From positions 52,917,380 through 52,981,379 of the forward strand of contig CM067370.1 of the NCBI GenBank assembly GCA_034401795.1: 64,000 nt of DNA, written 5' to 3'. Below are positions 1 to 11,290 of the stretch, piece after piece. Within the stretch, counting starts at the first letter, position 1; the number at the start of each line of letters is the position of its first letter. Origin of the DNA: Chaetoderma sp. LZ-2023a (lineage: Eukaryota > Mollusca > Caudofoveata > Chaetodermatida > Chaetodermatidae). The notes beneath the pieces were generated by a model that ran no database searches, was not told where the DNA came from, and saw nothing but the letters and a program-made list of their open reading frames with translations. The translations under genes and the position numbers were made by a program.

Positions 1-2
1 GG

Positions 3-800
3 GCAAGATGTCGTATTCCGCGGGGGGAATACGACAGGTATGGTGTAGTCCCGTCGGTCACGGAGGATGACCGATGGGTATTGGGAGTCCAGAGTGCCGG
101 GTCGGGTGGCCCCGGTCCGGCACTAGTGGATAAATCCCAAGTACACCAGGAAGAAGTCCTGTCCCTATGTGATGAGGGTGTGAGGGCAGCTATGAGTGCT
201 GTCAACCACTCTTATCGTCTACTTCAGTCGGTGTGGGCTGAAGCGGGGGCAGGCCACCCTGTGCCACCTGTGGCGCTTTCATGTGTTAATGATGACTTGG
301 TGCTGTCAATGGACGCATTGGCAAGGGTGCAAGCGCGAGTGACGAAGTCCAGGAGGCAAATGGTCATTGACCATATGCGTCCGGCTACGGCAGTCAGGGA
401 GCGTCTTCTTGGGACACCCCTGACAGGGCCTAGCATCTTCGGTGGCCAAGCGCGGGCCATCTTAGAGGACACCGCCAGTATCGCGCAGAATCGGTTAGCG
501 GTAAACTTACAGCTAGAGCTAGTGCGGCAAGCGCACGCACTAGGGGCTGTGGGGAAACCGCTAACGGGACAGCCTTCAAAGAAGCAGAAGAAGCATAAGG
601 GCAATGCGAAACCCAGGCCTGTTGCGACTTCTGCTTCAGCTGGGTTTTCAGAGCCGCCGCCGGCGAAGAAGCCTAGAAAGGTTGTAGAGGCGCCTACCCT
701 CCCCAATGTTGCTCCTGACCGCCCTAGGGGCGGGAAGGGCAAGGGGAAGGGTAAGGGTAAGGCCTCAAAGGGCGGACAGAAGGGGCCGAAGCGTACCTGA
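3..800 (+). CDS. DIRS ORF1, gag-like protein (5' partial)
   Basis: The frame is open from base 3 to a TGA at 798-800, so the protein probably begins outside the window; no ATG in this frame is a convincing start. About 265 codons are visible. The middle is a moderately hydrophobic helical region. The C-terminus is strongly basic, with Lys/Arg-Pro clusters and a terminal Gly-Lys repeat run (residues from about 720 to 797 nt), fitting a nucleic-acid-binding gag tail. I do not see a CCHC zinc knuckle. Its identity rests on position: it lies just upstream of a DIRS RT and recombinase, where ORF1 always sits. A short stem (arms at 11-20 and 26-35) lies inside the reading frame near the window start. 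Confidence 0.7.
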   Translation, partial: ARCRIPRGEYDRYGVVPSVTEDDRWVLGVQSAGSGGPGPALVDKSQVHQEEVLSLCDEGVRAAMSAVNHSYRLLQSVWAEAGAGHPVPPVALSCVNDDLVLSMDALARVQARVTKSRRQMVIDHMRPATAVRERLLGTPLTGPSIFGGQARAILEDTASIAQNRLAVNLQLELVRQAHALGAVGKPLTGQPSKKQKKHKGNAKPRPVATSASAGFSEPPPAKKPRKVVEAPTLPNVAPDRPRGGKGKGKGKGKASKGGQKGPKRT

Positions 801-956
801 GGGTACGAAAGCTCCCTTCATATCCGCCTGGACCGCGCCTGTGCGACAGGAACAGCGGTGCCAGTTATACCCGTCGTGCCTAGAACGAAATGGTTCTCAC
901 TCTCTCTCGTTAAGAAGGGGGGGGGGGGGGGGCGGACTGCGAGCCGGACAACCCTG

Positions 957-3019
957 TTAGATGTCGAGGCGTCTATGGTGGGTGGAAGGCTCATGCGTTT
1001 CGTCGAGGCCTGGTGAGGTGTGACGTCAGACAGTCTGGTCCTGGGATGGTTATCCCAGGGTTACATGCCGGAGTGGTGGGACTTTCCGCCACAAAATCTG
1101 TCTTTGGCACCTGTCTGGACACCCGTACCAAGGGAGCCAGACAAGTTAGAAGCCGTTCAAAAGGAAGTGTCGGGTTTGCTTCTGAAGGGAGCAATAAAAC
1201 CAGCAAACCGAAACACTCCAGGCTTCTATTCAAACATGTTCCTTGTCCCCAAGAGCACAGGGGGATGGAGACCCATACTCAATCTCAGGCCATTAAATTG
1301 GTTTATCCATACGCCTCGGTTCCAGATGGAAACGCCGAGGTCGGTAATGGCGGGATTGAGGAGAGGAATGTGGTGTGTATCGATCGATCTGAAAGATGCA
1401 TATTTTCACATTCCTATGAATCGGAGTTGGCACAGGTTTCTGAGATTTGCGTTTCAGAATCAAGTATGGGAGTTTACAGTTCTCCCGTTCGGCCTGTCGA
1501 CAGCTCCGAGGGTTTTCACAAGAGTGGTCCTTGCGGTGACAGCGTTTCTCAGAAAAGAGAACGTGGCGCTACACACCTACATAGACGACTGGCTGCTCAA
1601 GGCAGACTCGGCAGCCAGGTTGAACGTGGATACTGCTCTGACTCTGAAGTTACTTTCAGATCTAGGCTGGATAGTCAACGAGGAGAAATCCGAGTTGACG
1701 CCCCTCAACATTTCGTTTATTTGGGGATGCGATTCGACCTCGAGGAGGGCAGGGTTTACCCGTCAGAGCCCAGAGTGGTGTCTCTGTTAGCCATCCTCAC
1801 GAGTTTTCGAGTGGGAAACCACATTCAGGCGAGGCGGTTCCTTCGGATGCTGGGTATGATGGTCTCCATGGAGCACGTTATCCCGTACGCTGCTCTAATG
1901 CGAAGGCCTATCCAGTTGTATCTGATGTCTCTGTGGAAACAGAGAACAGAACCCCTGTCAAAACTGGTGCCAGTTTTGGAGCCGATAATATCGCATCTTC
2001 TATGGTGGAAACAGCGTCAGAATCTCCTATTAGGGGTTTCGCTGCACCTACCCCACCCCCAGCTGTCTGTCTACACGGATGCATCGCTGGAAGGGTGGGG
2101 TGCCTGCCTGGGAGAACACCAGGTCTCGGGCACATGGACTCTCCCGGAGAGTCAGCTGCATATCAATCTGTTGGAAATGATGGCAGTGGAACTGGCGTTG
2201 GAAGAGTTCCTTCCGATGATCAGGGGCAAGGTGATATTGATACGGTCGGACAATTCGACAGTAGTATCATATATAAATCGCCAAGGCGGGACCAGGTCGC
2301 CCACCCTGTGCATCAGGGTGTGGCACTTGATTCAATGGTGCAGGAATTACTCGGTTGTTTTGAAAGCAGCTCATATTCCTGGCCGATTGAACATTCTGGC
2401 GGATGCTTTGTCTCGCAGACAGAGAATTTTGCCAACAGAATGGTCCCTCAACCCTCCGGTTCTGCGACGGATCTTCGAGCATTGGGGCAAACCCAACGTG
2501 GACTTGTTCGCCACAAAGGAAAATGCTCAAATCATGACATATGTCTCGCCGATTCCAGATCCAAATGCCGTCGATACAGACGCTCTGGCGATAAGCTGGA
2601 GAGGGATGCACGCTTACGCGTACCCACCCACCATTCTTCTACCGAAGGTATTGGTGAAGGTCAGGGAGGAACCGTGTCTCGTCCTGCTAATAGCGCCGTA
2701 TTGGCCGAGCAGGGCGTGGTTCACGGATCTTCTAGATCTGCTGGTGGAAAATCCTGTGCAGTTGCCCGAGATTCCGAACATAATCTCCCAGGCCAAGGGA
2801 CGCTTCCTACACGAGCGTCCCGAAATGTTCAAATTGACTGCGTGGATGTTGTCAAACAACGTTCCACGTCGGAAGGCTTTTCTCGACAGGCTGCTGATTT
2901 CATCGCAGCTGCGAGAAGGAGGTCAACCTTCAAGTCATATAACAACAAGGTTAACAGATTTGCAGACTGGTGTGAAGAAAAGGGTATTGATACCTTTCAA
3001 TCCACTATTCAGCAAATAG
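957..3019 (+). pseudogene. DIRS reverse transcriptase-RNase H polyprotein, broken
   Basis: The RT is read in one frame from about 957 to 1710. It has typical fingers and palm motifs, including DLKDAYFHIPM (about 1387) and the catalytic box YIDDW (about 1579). The frame carries a TGA at 1014-1016 in the N-terminal part, then shifts near a short C run at about 1700. The remainder continues in another frame to 3019. That part has an RNase H domain (about 2060-2425; motifs YTDAS, a Glu in INLLEMMA, RSDNSTVV, and AHIPGRLN with DALSR) and then the conserved post-RNase H DIRS region (DLFATKEN, about 2500-2800), often described as methyltransferase-like. Two disabling lesions make function unlikely unless they are assembly errors. 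The 3' end overlaps the recombinase frame by about 180 bp. Confidence 0.88.
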
Positions 3020-3861
3020 CAGACTTTCTCTGTGAGCTGTTCTTTTCAGGACTAGCTCCCGTCACAGTTGCTGGATACAAGTCAGCTTTGGCATCAGTTA
3101 TCCCTTGTCTAGCCAACAGGGATAGTCCAGAGGTGGCCCAGTTAAATGTGATGTTGAAGGGAATGAGCAATCTCCGCCCGAGACAACCGGTAGTCATTCC
3201 AGCCTGGAGTCTATCTTTAGTGCTTAATGTACTGGCCAAGCACCCTTTCGAACCGTTGCGTTCGGCTAGTCTAAAGCATTTGACTCTAAAGGCGGTCTTT
3301 CTATTGGCAGCTTCCTCAGCTAGAAGGCGCAGTGAGATCCATGCGCTTTCGGCAGAGAGGAACCGATTTATTGTTTCTGGAGAAGGTCTGCGTCTTCTGC
3401 CAAGAGCAGAGTTTATGTCAAAGAACCAATCTTTGAGATATCCCGGCAAACCGATCATTATACCGAAGTTAACTAGGTTTGATCGTGATGCCAGTGTCTG
3501 GTGCCCGGTCCGTGCTTTGACTAAGTACAAGAAACGGACTGACTCGTTACGGTCGAACGATAGACATCTGTGGATCTGCCATAAAAAGCCTTATGGCGCC
3601 GCATCCATGGATACTATCTCTCGCTGGGTGGTCGAATGCATTCAGACTACTCACGAGATGGCGACTGGGCACCAGGTGCAGGGCGTAAGGGCACACGATG
3701 TCAGAGGAATAGCCGCCTCGACTGCCCTTTACAATGGTGTTCCGTTAGAGTACATCATGGCCGTTGCACAATGGCACTGTGAGTCCTCATTTACGGATTA
3801 CTATATGAGGGATGTGTCAGACTCAGCCAATCCACTCGCTTTAGCTGTTTTGAAACGATAG
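2839..3861 (+). CDS. DIRS tyrosine recombinase (YR)
   Basis: About 340 codons in a frame different from the upstream RNase H, ending with TAG at 3859-3861. An N-terminal SAM-like core-binding region (around RRRSTFKSYNNKV, about 2910) is followed by the catalytic domain: Arg box RRRSEIH (about 3325), H-x-x-R box HDVRG (3693-3707), and the nucleophile Tyr in FTDYYMRD (about 3790). All four expected catalytic groups are present and the frame is open. In DIRS elements this enzyme inserts the circular cDNA without a target-site duplication. No ATG occurs near the domain start, so synthesis would need frameshifting, splicing or an upstream start. The start given is where similarity becomes plausible, not a proven start codon. 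Confidence 0.85.
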   Translation, partial: CVDVVKQRSTSEGFSRQAADFIAAARRRSTFKSYNNKVNRFADWCEEKGIDTFQSTIQQIADFLCELFFSGLAPVTVAGYKSALASVIPCLANRDSPEVAQLNVMLKGMSNLRPRQPVVIPAWSLSLVLNVLAKHPFEPLRSASLKHLTLKAVFLLAASSARRRSEIHALSAERNRFIVSGEGLRLLPRAEFMSKNQSLRYPGKPIIIPKLTRFDRDASVWCPVRALTKYKKRTDSLRSNDRHLWICHKKPYGAASMDTISRWVVECIQTTHEMATGHQVQGVRAHDVRGIAASTALYNGVPLEYIMAVAQWHCESSFTDYYMRDVSDSANPLALAVLKR

Positions 3862-4403
3862 TTAGTGACCACACTGCTTTTCCCCTTTTTTCACTTTGGT
3901 AAGAAAAGAACCTAAAGCAGGCATGGTCAGGCGAGAGGATGTCAACCAGATTGTGTCACTGATGGCCGAACCGGTGAATGGTTGGAGGCCGTACGTCTGA
4001 AGTCCTGTTATCATAAGGTAATTCAATAAGTGAGAGTTTTTTGTATTATGTATATGTATCATGTTCATTCATCTTATATATTCATGCTCATTCCCAGGCT
4101 AATACATGGAATATGCAGGGAGTAGTTAACCCTCTTGGCATATTGGTGTTTTCAGGCGAGATACATGTTCGTTAGTTCTCTCCATTTTCTTAGGAGGAAA
4201 AAGGGGGGGGGGGCTGTGACGTGAATGTGATTCGGTTCCGTGAACTTGACGGTCCTTTTAGGTCTCCGTTAGTCAAGTTTGAAGTCTAAAATCTTTCTCC
4301 AAGGGGCAAAATTAGCATTTATGGCTTGCCCCTTCCCACCAGGTTACTGATCAAATCTGGTGTATATCAGAAGTAACAGAATGGTGAGTATTGATCGAAG
4401 GAG
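3862..4403 (+). other. 3' non-coding region of DIRS copy A
   Basis: No coding potential seen. It contains a short G run (about 4204-4213) and a first copy of the terminal motif at 4373-4393, which matches the start of the 60-bp repeat arm at 4654. Confidence 0.5.
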
Positions 4404-4713
4404 AATGCAGGAAATGTCAATTTCCCTTTCTCCGAGATCTAACAATACTCACCATTCTGTTACGGACCCAGCCTCCCAGCCCCACGGAGGCAAGCCATAG
4501 TTTTCTCTTGTTTGGTGGCTATGCAAACAATATGAGCTCTATGGTAAACGGGTACTCGGCAGTTGGGAGCCGAGTACCCGGTTCCCAGGAGTCGGTAAAG
4601 CTTTCTAAGTCTATAATCCTAGAGCCGCTGTCAAGGCCAGCTGTATATCAGAAGTAACAGAATGGTGAGTATTGTTAGATCTCGGAGAAAGGGAAATTGA
4701 CATTTCCTGCATT
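4404..4713. repeat. 60-bp perfect inverted repeat at DIRS-A right end
   Basis: Bases 4404-4463 are the exact reverse complement of 4654-4713, separated by 190 bp. A partial third copy of the same motif lies in direct orientation at 4373-4393. The spacer contains a 4550-4585 block where a GTACTCGG-type motif is itself inverted. The pattern resembles terminal repeat plus internal complementary region of DIRS elements. Confidence 0.85.
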
Positions 4714-4910
4714 TTGTTAGAAATATAACGATTTAAAAATAGCAAAACAAGCCAAAGACCATTTACTAAGCACATCCTGCCAGTTTTGCTAGACTGTATG
4801 TCTGTCAGAAATGGTGAGAATTTTTGTTTAATTTTTATCCTTGTTTTATGATTCTCAAATCTCCACCCACCAAGGGTTAGTAAGTGAGGCACTGACCAAT
4901 TCTACGGGTT

Positions 4911-5284
4911 TAGCTAGTAGTGATTGAATGGTATAGATGTTTTTGTGGTGTATTAACAACCCCCAACAGACCCCCATTGTGGGATGGTCTGCACATGTAG
5001 TTTTATTAACCACTATAAAACATACTTACCATTCAATCACTGCGACCCGGCTTCTACCACACCGTTCCATTGTGCATGCGTGGTCATGTGCAGTGACAGG
5101 TGTCACAGAGGAGCGAGTATAGACTGGTGCCAGTCTCTATTAAGGCATATGCTGGGGGTGTTCCCTACCAGTAGCCTGGTTGAGGGTGTGATGAAGTGGA
5201 ATAGGCATATGGGGCATGTAAGCAAAGCTTATTCTGGTGGCTAAATGCAGAGTAGTTGATTTAGCAAGTAGTGATTGAATGGTA
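4911..5284. repeat. Direct-inverted-direct repeat trio, possible solo DIRS-like terminus
   Basis: An 18-23 bp motif built on GTGATTGAATGGTA occurs forward at 4911-4933, inverted at 5027-5041 and forward again at 5262-5284. This is the same forward/inverted/forward layout as the DIRS-A right end just upstream, but with a different sequence. No protein is recognisable inside. It may be the terminal remnant of another DIRS-like element; this is inference. Confidence 0.5.
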
Positions 5285-5566
5285 ACAAGGGCTGTCTGTT
5301 GGAGGTTTCCAGACAAATTACTGTCAAAATGTTCAACAGCTTTTAATGTGTATAGTTAATTTGAAATTTAGATGAGCACTGAGAATTCAGCTGTCAAAGT
5401 TTCAAATTCATTCCAACACATTTAACAAATCTGGGTAGCTTAAGTAAAATAGTTGATGCATAGCGACAAATAGATTCCTCTGTTATTTCTACTTACATGT
5501 ACATGTAAGTGAATCTTTTTATGGACACCAACGTGTTGATAGTGGTCATGAAAAGTCATCATTTTT
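5285..5566. other. Intergenic, nothing recognised
   Basis: AT-rich sequence without recognisable gene. It contains the palindromic TACATGTA-type motif at about 5492-5508. Confidence 0.5.
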
Positions 5567-5995
5567 AGCTCAACTTCCCGTAAAGATCAAGTGAGCATAT
5601 GCTCTGGCAACCGTCTGACATTTGTCATTCACCTCCATTTAAACTTGTTCTTCTCAGCCATCTTGCATGTTTGTCGATTTTTAGAAGCATTAAAAATCTC
5701 CGGAACTGCTTGGACATGTTGGGGGAGTGAATTGAAACACATGAAATATCAGCTGCGGCAAGAGCTGAACCAAGTTTGTTCAATGGAACTTGATTAGCCA
5801 AATGCTTTGGTTGCCTTCTTGGACGACATAGTTTTCGCTACTTCTCCAGAACCACTGAAGAGATTGGGCCAAAATTGGAAATATGATTAGGCACTTAGGG
5901 CAATTAAAGTTTGTTCAAGGGAAGTTGATACATCAAAAAGAATGGCTGCTATGGACCAATCAAAATGTAGTGTGTTTTGCGACCATATTGTGTTT
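5567..5995 (+). repeat. Truncated copy of repeat family A (AGCTCACC family)
   Basis: It starts with a degenerate version of the family-A 5' hairpin and continues with the family phrases seen at 20203 and 46863, such as AAGTTTGTTCAA and GGCCATCTTGGAT-like blocks. It breaks off before the family's 3' end. Confidence 0.65.
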
Positions 5996-6867
5996 TTTTA
6001 GTTGGTGAATTTTAAAGCCAAAATAGGTTTTATATTGGTTTTTGCATATCTGCTGATTTCAAATTTGTCACTGACATGTTTGATGTCAAATTTTTTTATT
6101 TTCAGATTAAATTAAAGGATGACCGGGTGTTCATTTTTCAACTAATCTGGTGGAAGATTATGAGTGTGTCACAGCAACATCATCCACCAAAATTATTGAA
6201 AAATGTACACCGGTTTCTTTTTTGTTGACACAGTAAAAGACTGAATATTGACATCAGAGTGGTAATTATTACCGTAGTATAATATTGAAATATATTTGAC
6301 AGACTGATCAGATCTGTTTTATTTATATTTTATTCATAAATACAAGTTAGACAACTCAGCCATTCCACTAAAAGTGCACATAAGCTAAAGTGATGTCTCT
6401 AGTTTATCAATATCTAAGACATTTTCAATTCTGACTTCTAGTTCACAAATTTTACCCACATGTAGTACTGAAAGTTAGGGTCACAGAGTGCATTATTCAT
6501 GAGCTGAAACAGCCCAACTGATTGGTGGCAGCAGTATTATTTAGATAACTGCTCCCTGTGTTGCAACAGGCATTAATACTTTGCAGATACAGATTGATTT
6601 ATAGGACATAGGGAAATATATTCATCCTCATTTACCAAGTCACACAAATGACAAAATTACGTGAATTATTTTTTAATATTGAAATAACTGAAGATAGAAA
6701 TCTTTAATAGGGGCCTATTATGCAAGTTAATAACCTAGTAGTAAGCCATAACAACACAAGTTTAAAAGTTAAGTTATTGCATTTATCCTCCTGTGTAAAA
6801 ATCTCCCTCAAGCTCAAGTCACGCAGGTCACGTCACGCAAGTCTCGCTTAGTGTAATAATTGTAATC
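5996..6867. other. Intergenic, nothing recognised
   Basis: AT-rich, no convincing open frame, no repeat I can match inside the window. Confidence 0.5.
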
Positions 6868-6950
6868 AACCCTTTGCTGCTCAAAAGGCAAAGGTGGATT
6901 ATATATACATGTATATAATCCACCTTTGCCTTTTGAGCAGTAATGGGTTA
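6868..6950. repeat. Near-perfect foldback beside the TA array
   Basis: Arms centred on a TATATACATGTATATA core. The sequence CTGCTCAAAAGGCAAAGG at 6877 is mirrored exactly by its reverse complement ending at 6940. Two mismatches occur as the arms extend to about 6868 and 6950. Confidence 0.85.
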
Positions 6951-6959
6951 ATCACAGTA

Positions 6960-8873
<1,914 letters not shown>

Positions 8874-8936
<63 letters not shown>

Positions 8937-8975
8937 TGAACCAAAAAAGTTTAGCAACATATATATTTTGGTTCA

Positions 8976-9032
<57 letters not shown>
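8874..9032. repeat. (TA)n blocks between the two Tc1-like elements
   Basis: Two TA runs (about 8875-8933 and 8979-9032) flank a 45-bp foldback at 8934-8978. Probably one ancestral TA microsatellite split by insertions. Confidence 0.95.
8934..8978. mobile_element. 45-bp foldback made only of Tc1-B type ends
   Basis: The left part (CTGAACCAAAAAAGTTTAGC, from 8936) is identical to the left TIR of the element at 9033. The right part is the inverted outer tip of the same TIR. No internal sequence remains, so this looks like an extreme deletion derivative or an abortive-excision product. Confidence 0.75.
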
Positions 9033-9033
<1 letters not shown>

Positions 9034-10332
9034 TGAACCAAAAAAGTTTAGCAACACTGAGAATATTACTGTATAAATGTTATTTAACAAAAACAATAAA
9101 TTGATTCAAATATATTATTTAATTGATAGGTCATTTTCCAATTTGAACAACAGTCTCTTGTTACTGTAATGCTAGCATCGCGCCTTTAACACAGCATCAT
9201 TCAACGGAAGGGTCAAATTTAAATAATGACACTGAGATGTCAATACCAGTTGTGACCTCCTCACGCATTAACCACCGCCGTACATCGCTTTCCCATGGTT
9301 CGAATTAAGCGCCTGATGTCACGAAGCGGAATCGCATCCCATTCCTGGAGCAGTGCAGCTTCCAGCTCCCTCACGTGAAGATGTGGATGGTCCTCACGCA
9401 CCATATGGCTAAGAATGTCCTACACATGTTCGATAGGAGACAGATCCGGTGATCGCTCGGGCCAGTCCAACACCGGAATGTTGTTAGCATCAAGAAAATC
9501 ACTGGTGACCCTAGCTGAATGAGGACAGGCGTTGTCATGCTGGAACATAAAGTCTGCATGATGCTGCATAAAGGGGATGACAACATGGGCGACAACTTCT
9601 TCACAGTAACGTTGAGCCATTAAATTTCTGTGAATCACAGTAAGATCTGTTTTGCCATTTTCATGGATTCCAGCCCACGCCATGATACTGCCGCCACCAA
9701 ATCTGTCGTGCTGAATGATGTTGGCTGCATCATACCGTTCTCCTAAACGTCGCCAAACCCGTTGCCTACCATCTGCCACATCCACAAAACCTCAACTCAT
9801 CACTGAACAAAACGTGGCTCCATTGTTGAGCACGCCATCGCTGATGAGTTTTTGCCCATGCAAACCGATTCTCGATGTGACGCTCTGTAAGCGGAACAGC
9901 AACAAGTGGACGACAGGCATGCAGTCCAGCATCATGGAGTCTGTTTCGCCCAGTTTGTGCATGCACTGTAGTGCCGGTAGTGGTGTGCAAATTACTGGAC
10001 AGCCGCGGCGCAGTCTCAAACCTGTGACGTCGTGATGATGTCACTAAGTAGCGGTCTTCTCGTGGTGTTGTTGCTCTCGGTCTGCCAGATCGTGGTCGGT
10101 CATTAACATGTCCAGTTTCCTGCTCACGTTGGTGGAGACGGGAATTGGTTGAGGCGTGAACATTTTCACATGCAGTAAGCGTGCGGCCGAGAAATGCAAG
10201 AAATGATTTGCATTTCTTCATGATCAGCGAGACATTACATTGACGAAACATGCCTGCAAATTTGGTTATAAATGGACGCATAGTTTTAATACAACAAACC
10301 AAACTTCACTATTCCTAAACTTTTGTCGCTCA

Positions 10333-10333
<1 letters not shown>
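9033..10333 (-). mobile_element. Tc1-like element with broken transposase (Tc1-B)
   Basis: Imperfect TIRs of about 30 bp at 9033 and ending at 10333 (CTGAACC... against CTGAGCG...), flanked by TA on both sides. Contains a minus-strand transposase remnant. Its family differs from Tc1-A: the TIRs are unrelated. Confidence 0.85.
9261..10302 (-). pseudogene. Tc1-family transposase, frameshifted with a premature stop
   Basis: The N-terminal part (9766-10302) shows NDRPRSGRPR and LFSDELRF, containing the first catalytic Asp. It then shifts frame at about 9770-9790. The second part (9420-9785) continues with VADGRQRVWRRL, FGGGSIMAW, the second Asp in FQHDNACPH, and the Glu in LSPIEHV. A TAG follows directly where a Trp is normal, yet the same frame continues recognisably to a TGA at 9261-9263. 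Thus all DDE residues are still readable, but at least one frameshift and one nonsense change disable it. The N-terminal HTH is also degraded. Confidence 0.88.

Positions 10334-10382
<49 letters not shown>
10334..10382. repeat. (TA)n microsatellite
   Basis: Short TA run abutting the right TIR of Tc1-B. Confidence 0.95.
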
Positions 10383-10389
<7 letters not shown>

Positions 10390-10460
10390 TTAATGGCCAT
10401 TAAATGGAAGGGTAAAATGTATTCCTGTATAGCCAGGCATATGGTCAGTAAAAGGCATTT

Positions 10461-10478
10461 AGCTCACCTAGGTGAGCT
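10461..10478. repeat. 18-bp perfect palindrome equal to fused family-A ends
   Basis: AGCTCACCTAGGTGAGCT. Its two halves match the outer ends of repeat family A (AGCTCACCTGG at the 5' end, CCAGGTGAGC near the 3' end). Confidence 0.8.
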
Positions 10479-10479
10479 T

Positions 10480-10807
10480 AAATAAACAATCACGATTTGT
10501 CTGTCTTGTCTGATGTCTGTCAGCAATTGTGGAACGTTTCGCCATTTGTTGATGTATTAAAACTAGATTTGGCAGATATGTTCCTTTTGGCAATATCTAT
10601 TAGGGCTATGAAGATGAAGAGGCCACATCAACAAATAGTGTAATAGAAGCCTATTGCCTATAGGGAAAATACATTTGTGGAAGATTTCGCCTTTTATCAA
10701 TTGATTAAAGCAAAATTTGACAAATGTGTTACTTTACGCAATATCTATTGGGGCTATTAAGATGAAGTGGCCCCGCCCACCAATATTAGAGTTATACCTA
10801 CCCCTAA
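10480..10807. repeat. Dispersed repeat interrupted by DIRS-B
   Basis: Two about 170-bp related units with phrases such as TTTGGCAGATATGTTCC and CAATATCTATTRGGGCTAT. The same phrases resume at 14825-14910 beyond DIRS-B and recur at 53487-53540, so DIRS-B probably inserted into this repeat. Confidence 0.6.
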
Positions 10808-10848
10808 GATACTTACCTCCTCTAATACTATTTGCTATATAGATCCGG
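10808..10848 (+). repeat. Left ITR of DIRS-B
   Basis: 41 bp, exact reverse complement of 14686-14726. Confidence 0.95.
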
Positions 10849-11287
10849 GTATCTATTATATCCAGAAAAAACTTCAGCTGACTCTGCCGTCCTCATATTA
10901 CTTCATTTTATTCCTAATATCACATCCAAATGTCGTTCAGATATTCCCTTTGGTACTTCTGACCATTCATCGGCTAAGAAGTCTAAACCTTTTCCATCCA
11001 GGATTTTCGTTAATTCAAATCGATCCCGTCGTTCGAGTCCCTCCAGTCGTAGGTCTGCCTCAGATGCCTCCAGTTCTCCGACTTCATCTCCTTCTCGGCC
11101 TCAGAGGAAATCATTGTCTTCAGTCTATGGCCAGTCCCGTTTCGATGAAACAGTTGTAGCTCGTCCTCGTCCTCAGTCTTATGAGCCTTCCTCCAGCCAG
11201 TCTTCCTCATCATCCAATCATGGGTCATCTTGTCGAGGCAGAGGTCGTCGTGGTTCTTTCAAGAAGTCTTATCAACAGCGTTTTTGA
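10832..11287 (+). pseudogene. DIRS-B ORF1 (gag-like) remnant
   Basis: About 150 codons ending with TGA at 11285-11287. Very Ser-rich (from about 11000), with a basic tail CRGRGRRGSFKKSYQQRF at the stop, like the Lys/Gly tail of DIRS-A ORF1. It overlaps the ITR and is much shorter than copy A's ORF1, so the N-terminal half is probably deleted. Confidence 0.55.
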
Positions 11288-11290
11288 CGG

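Larger units (their letters stand above)
1..4713 (+). mobile_element. DIRS-type tyrosine-recombinase retrotransposon, copy A (left end beyond window)
   Basis: Order seen: gag-like ORF1, reverse transcriptase, RNase H, then a tyrosine recombinase instead of a DDE integrase. This order, with overlapping frames, is diagnostic of the DIRS order. The right side ends in a complex repeat block: a 60-bp perfect inverted repeat (4404-4463 and 4654-4713) plus a shorter third copy at 4373-4393. DIRS elements are known to carry inverted or split terminal repeats rather than LTRs, so I place the right edge near 4713 by inference. A run of 16 G at 917-932 lies between ORF1 and the RT region and is prone to indels. 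Bases 3862-4403 are non-coding 3' region. The RT region has an in-frame stop and a frameshift, so this copy is probably dead. Confidence 0.85.

Noticed and set aside
1933-2838. Upstream part of the recombinase frame as a real protein
   Set aside because: It overlaps RNase H in another frame and shows no domain until about 2839; treated as a shadow.
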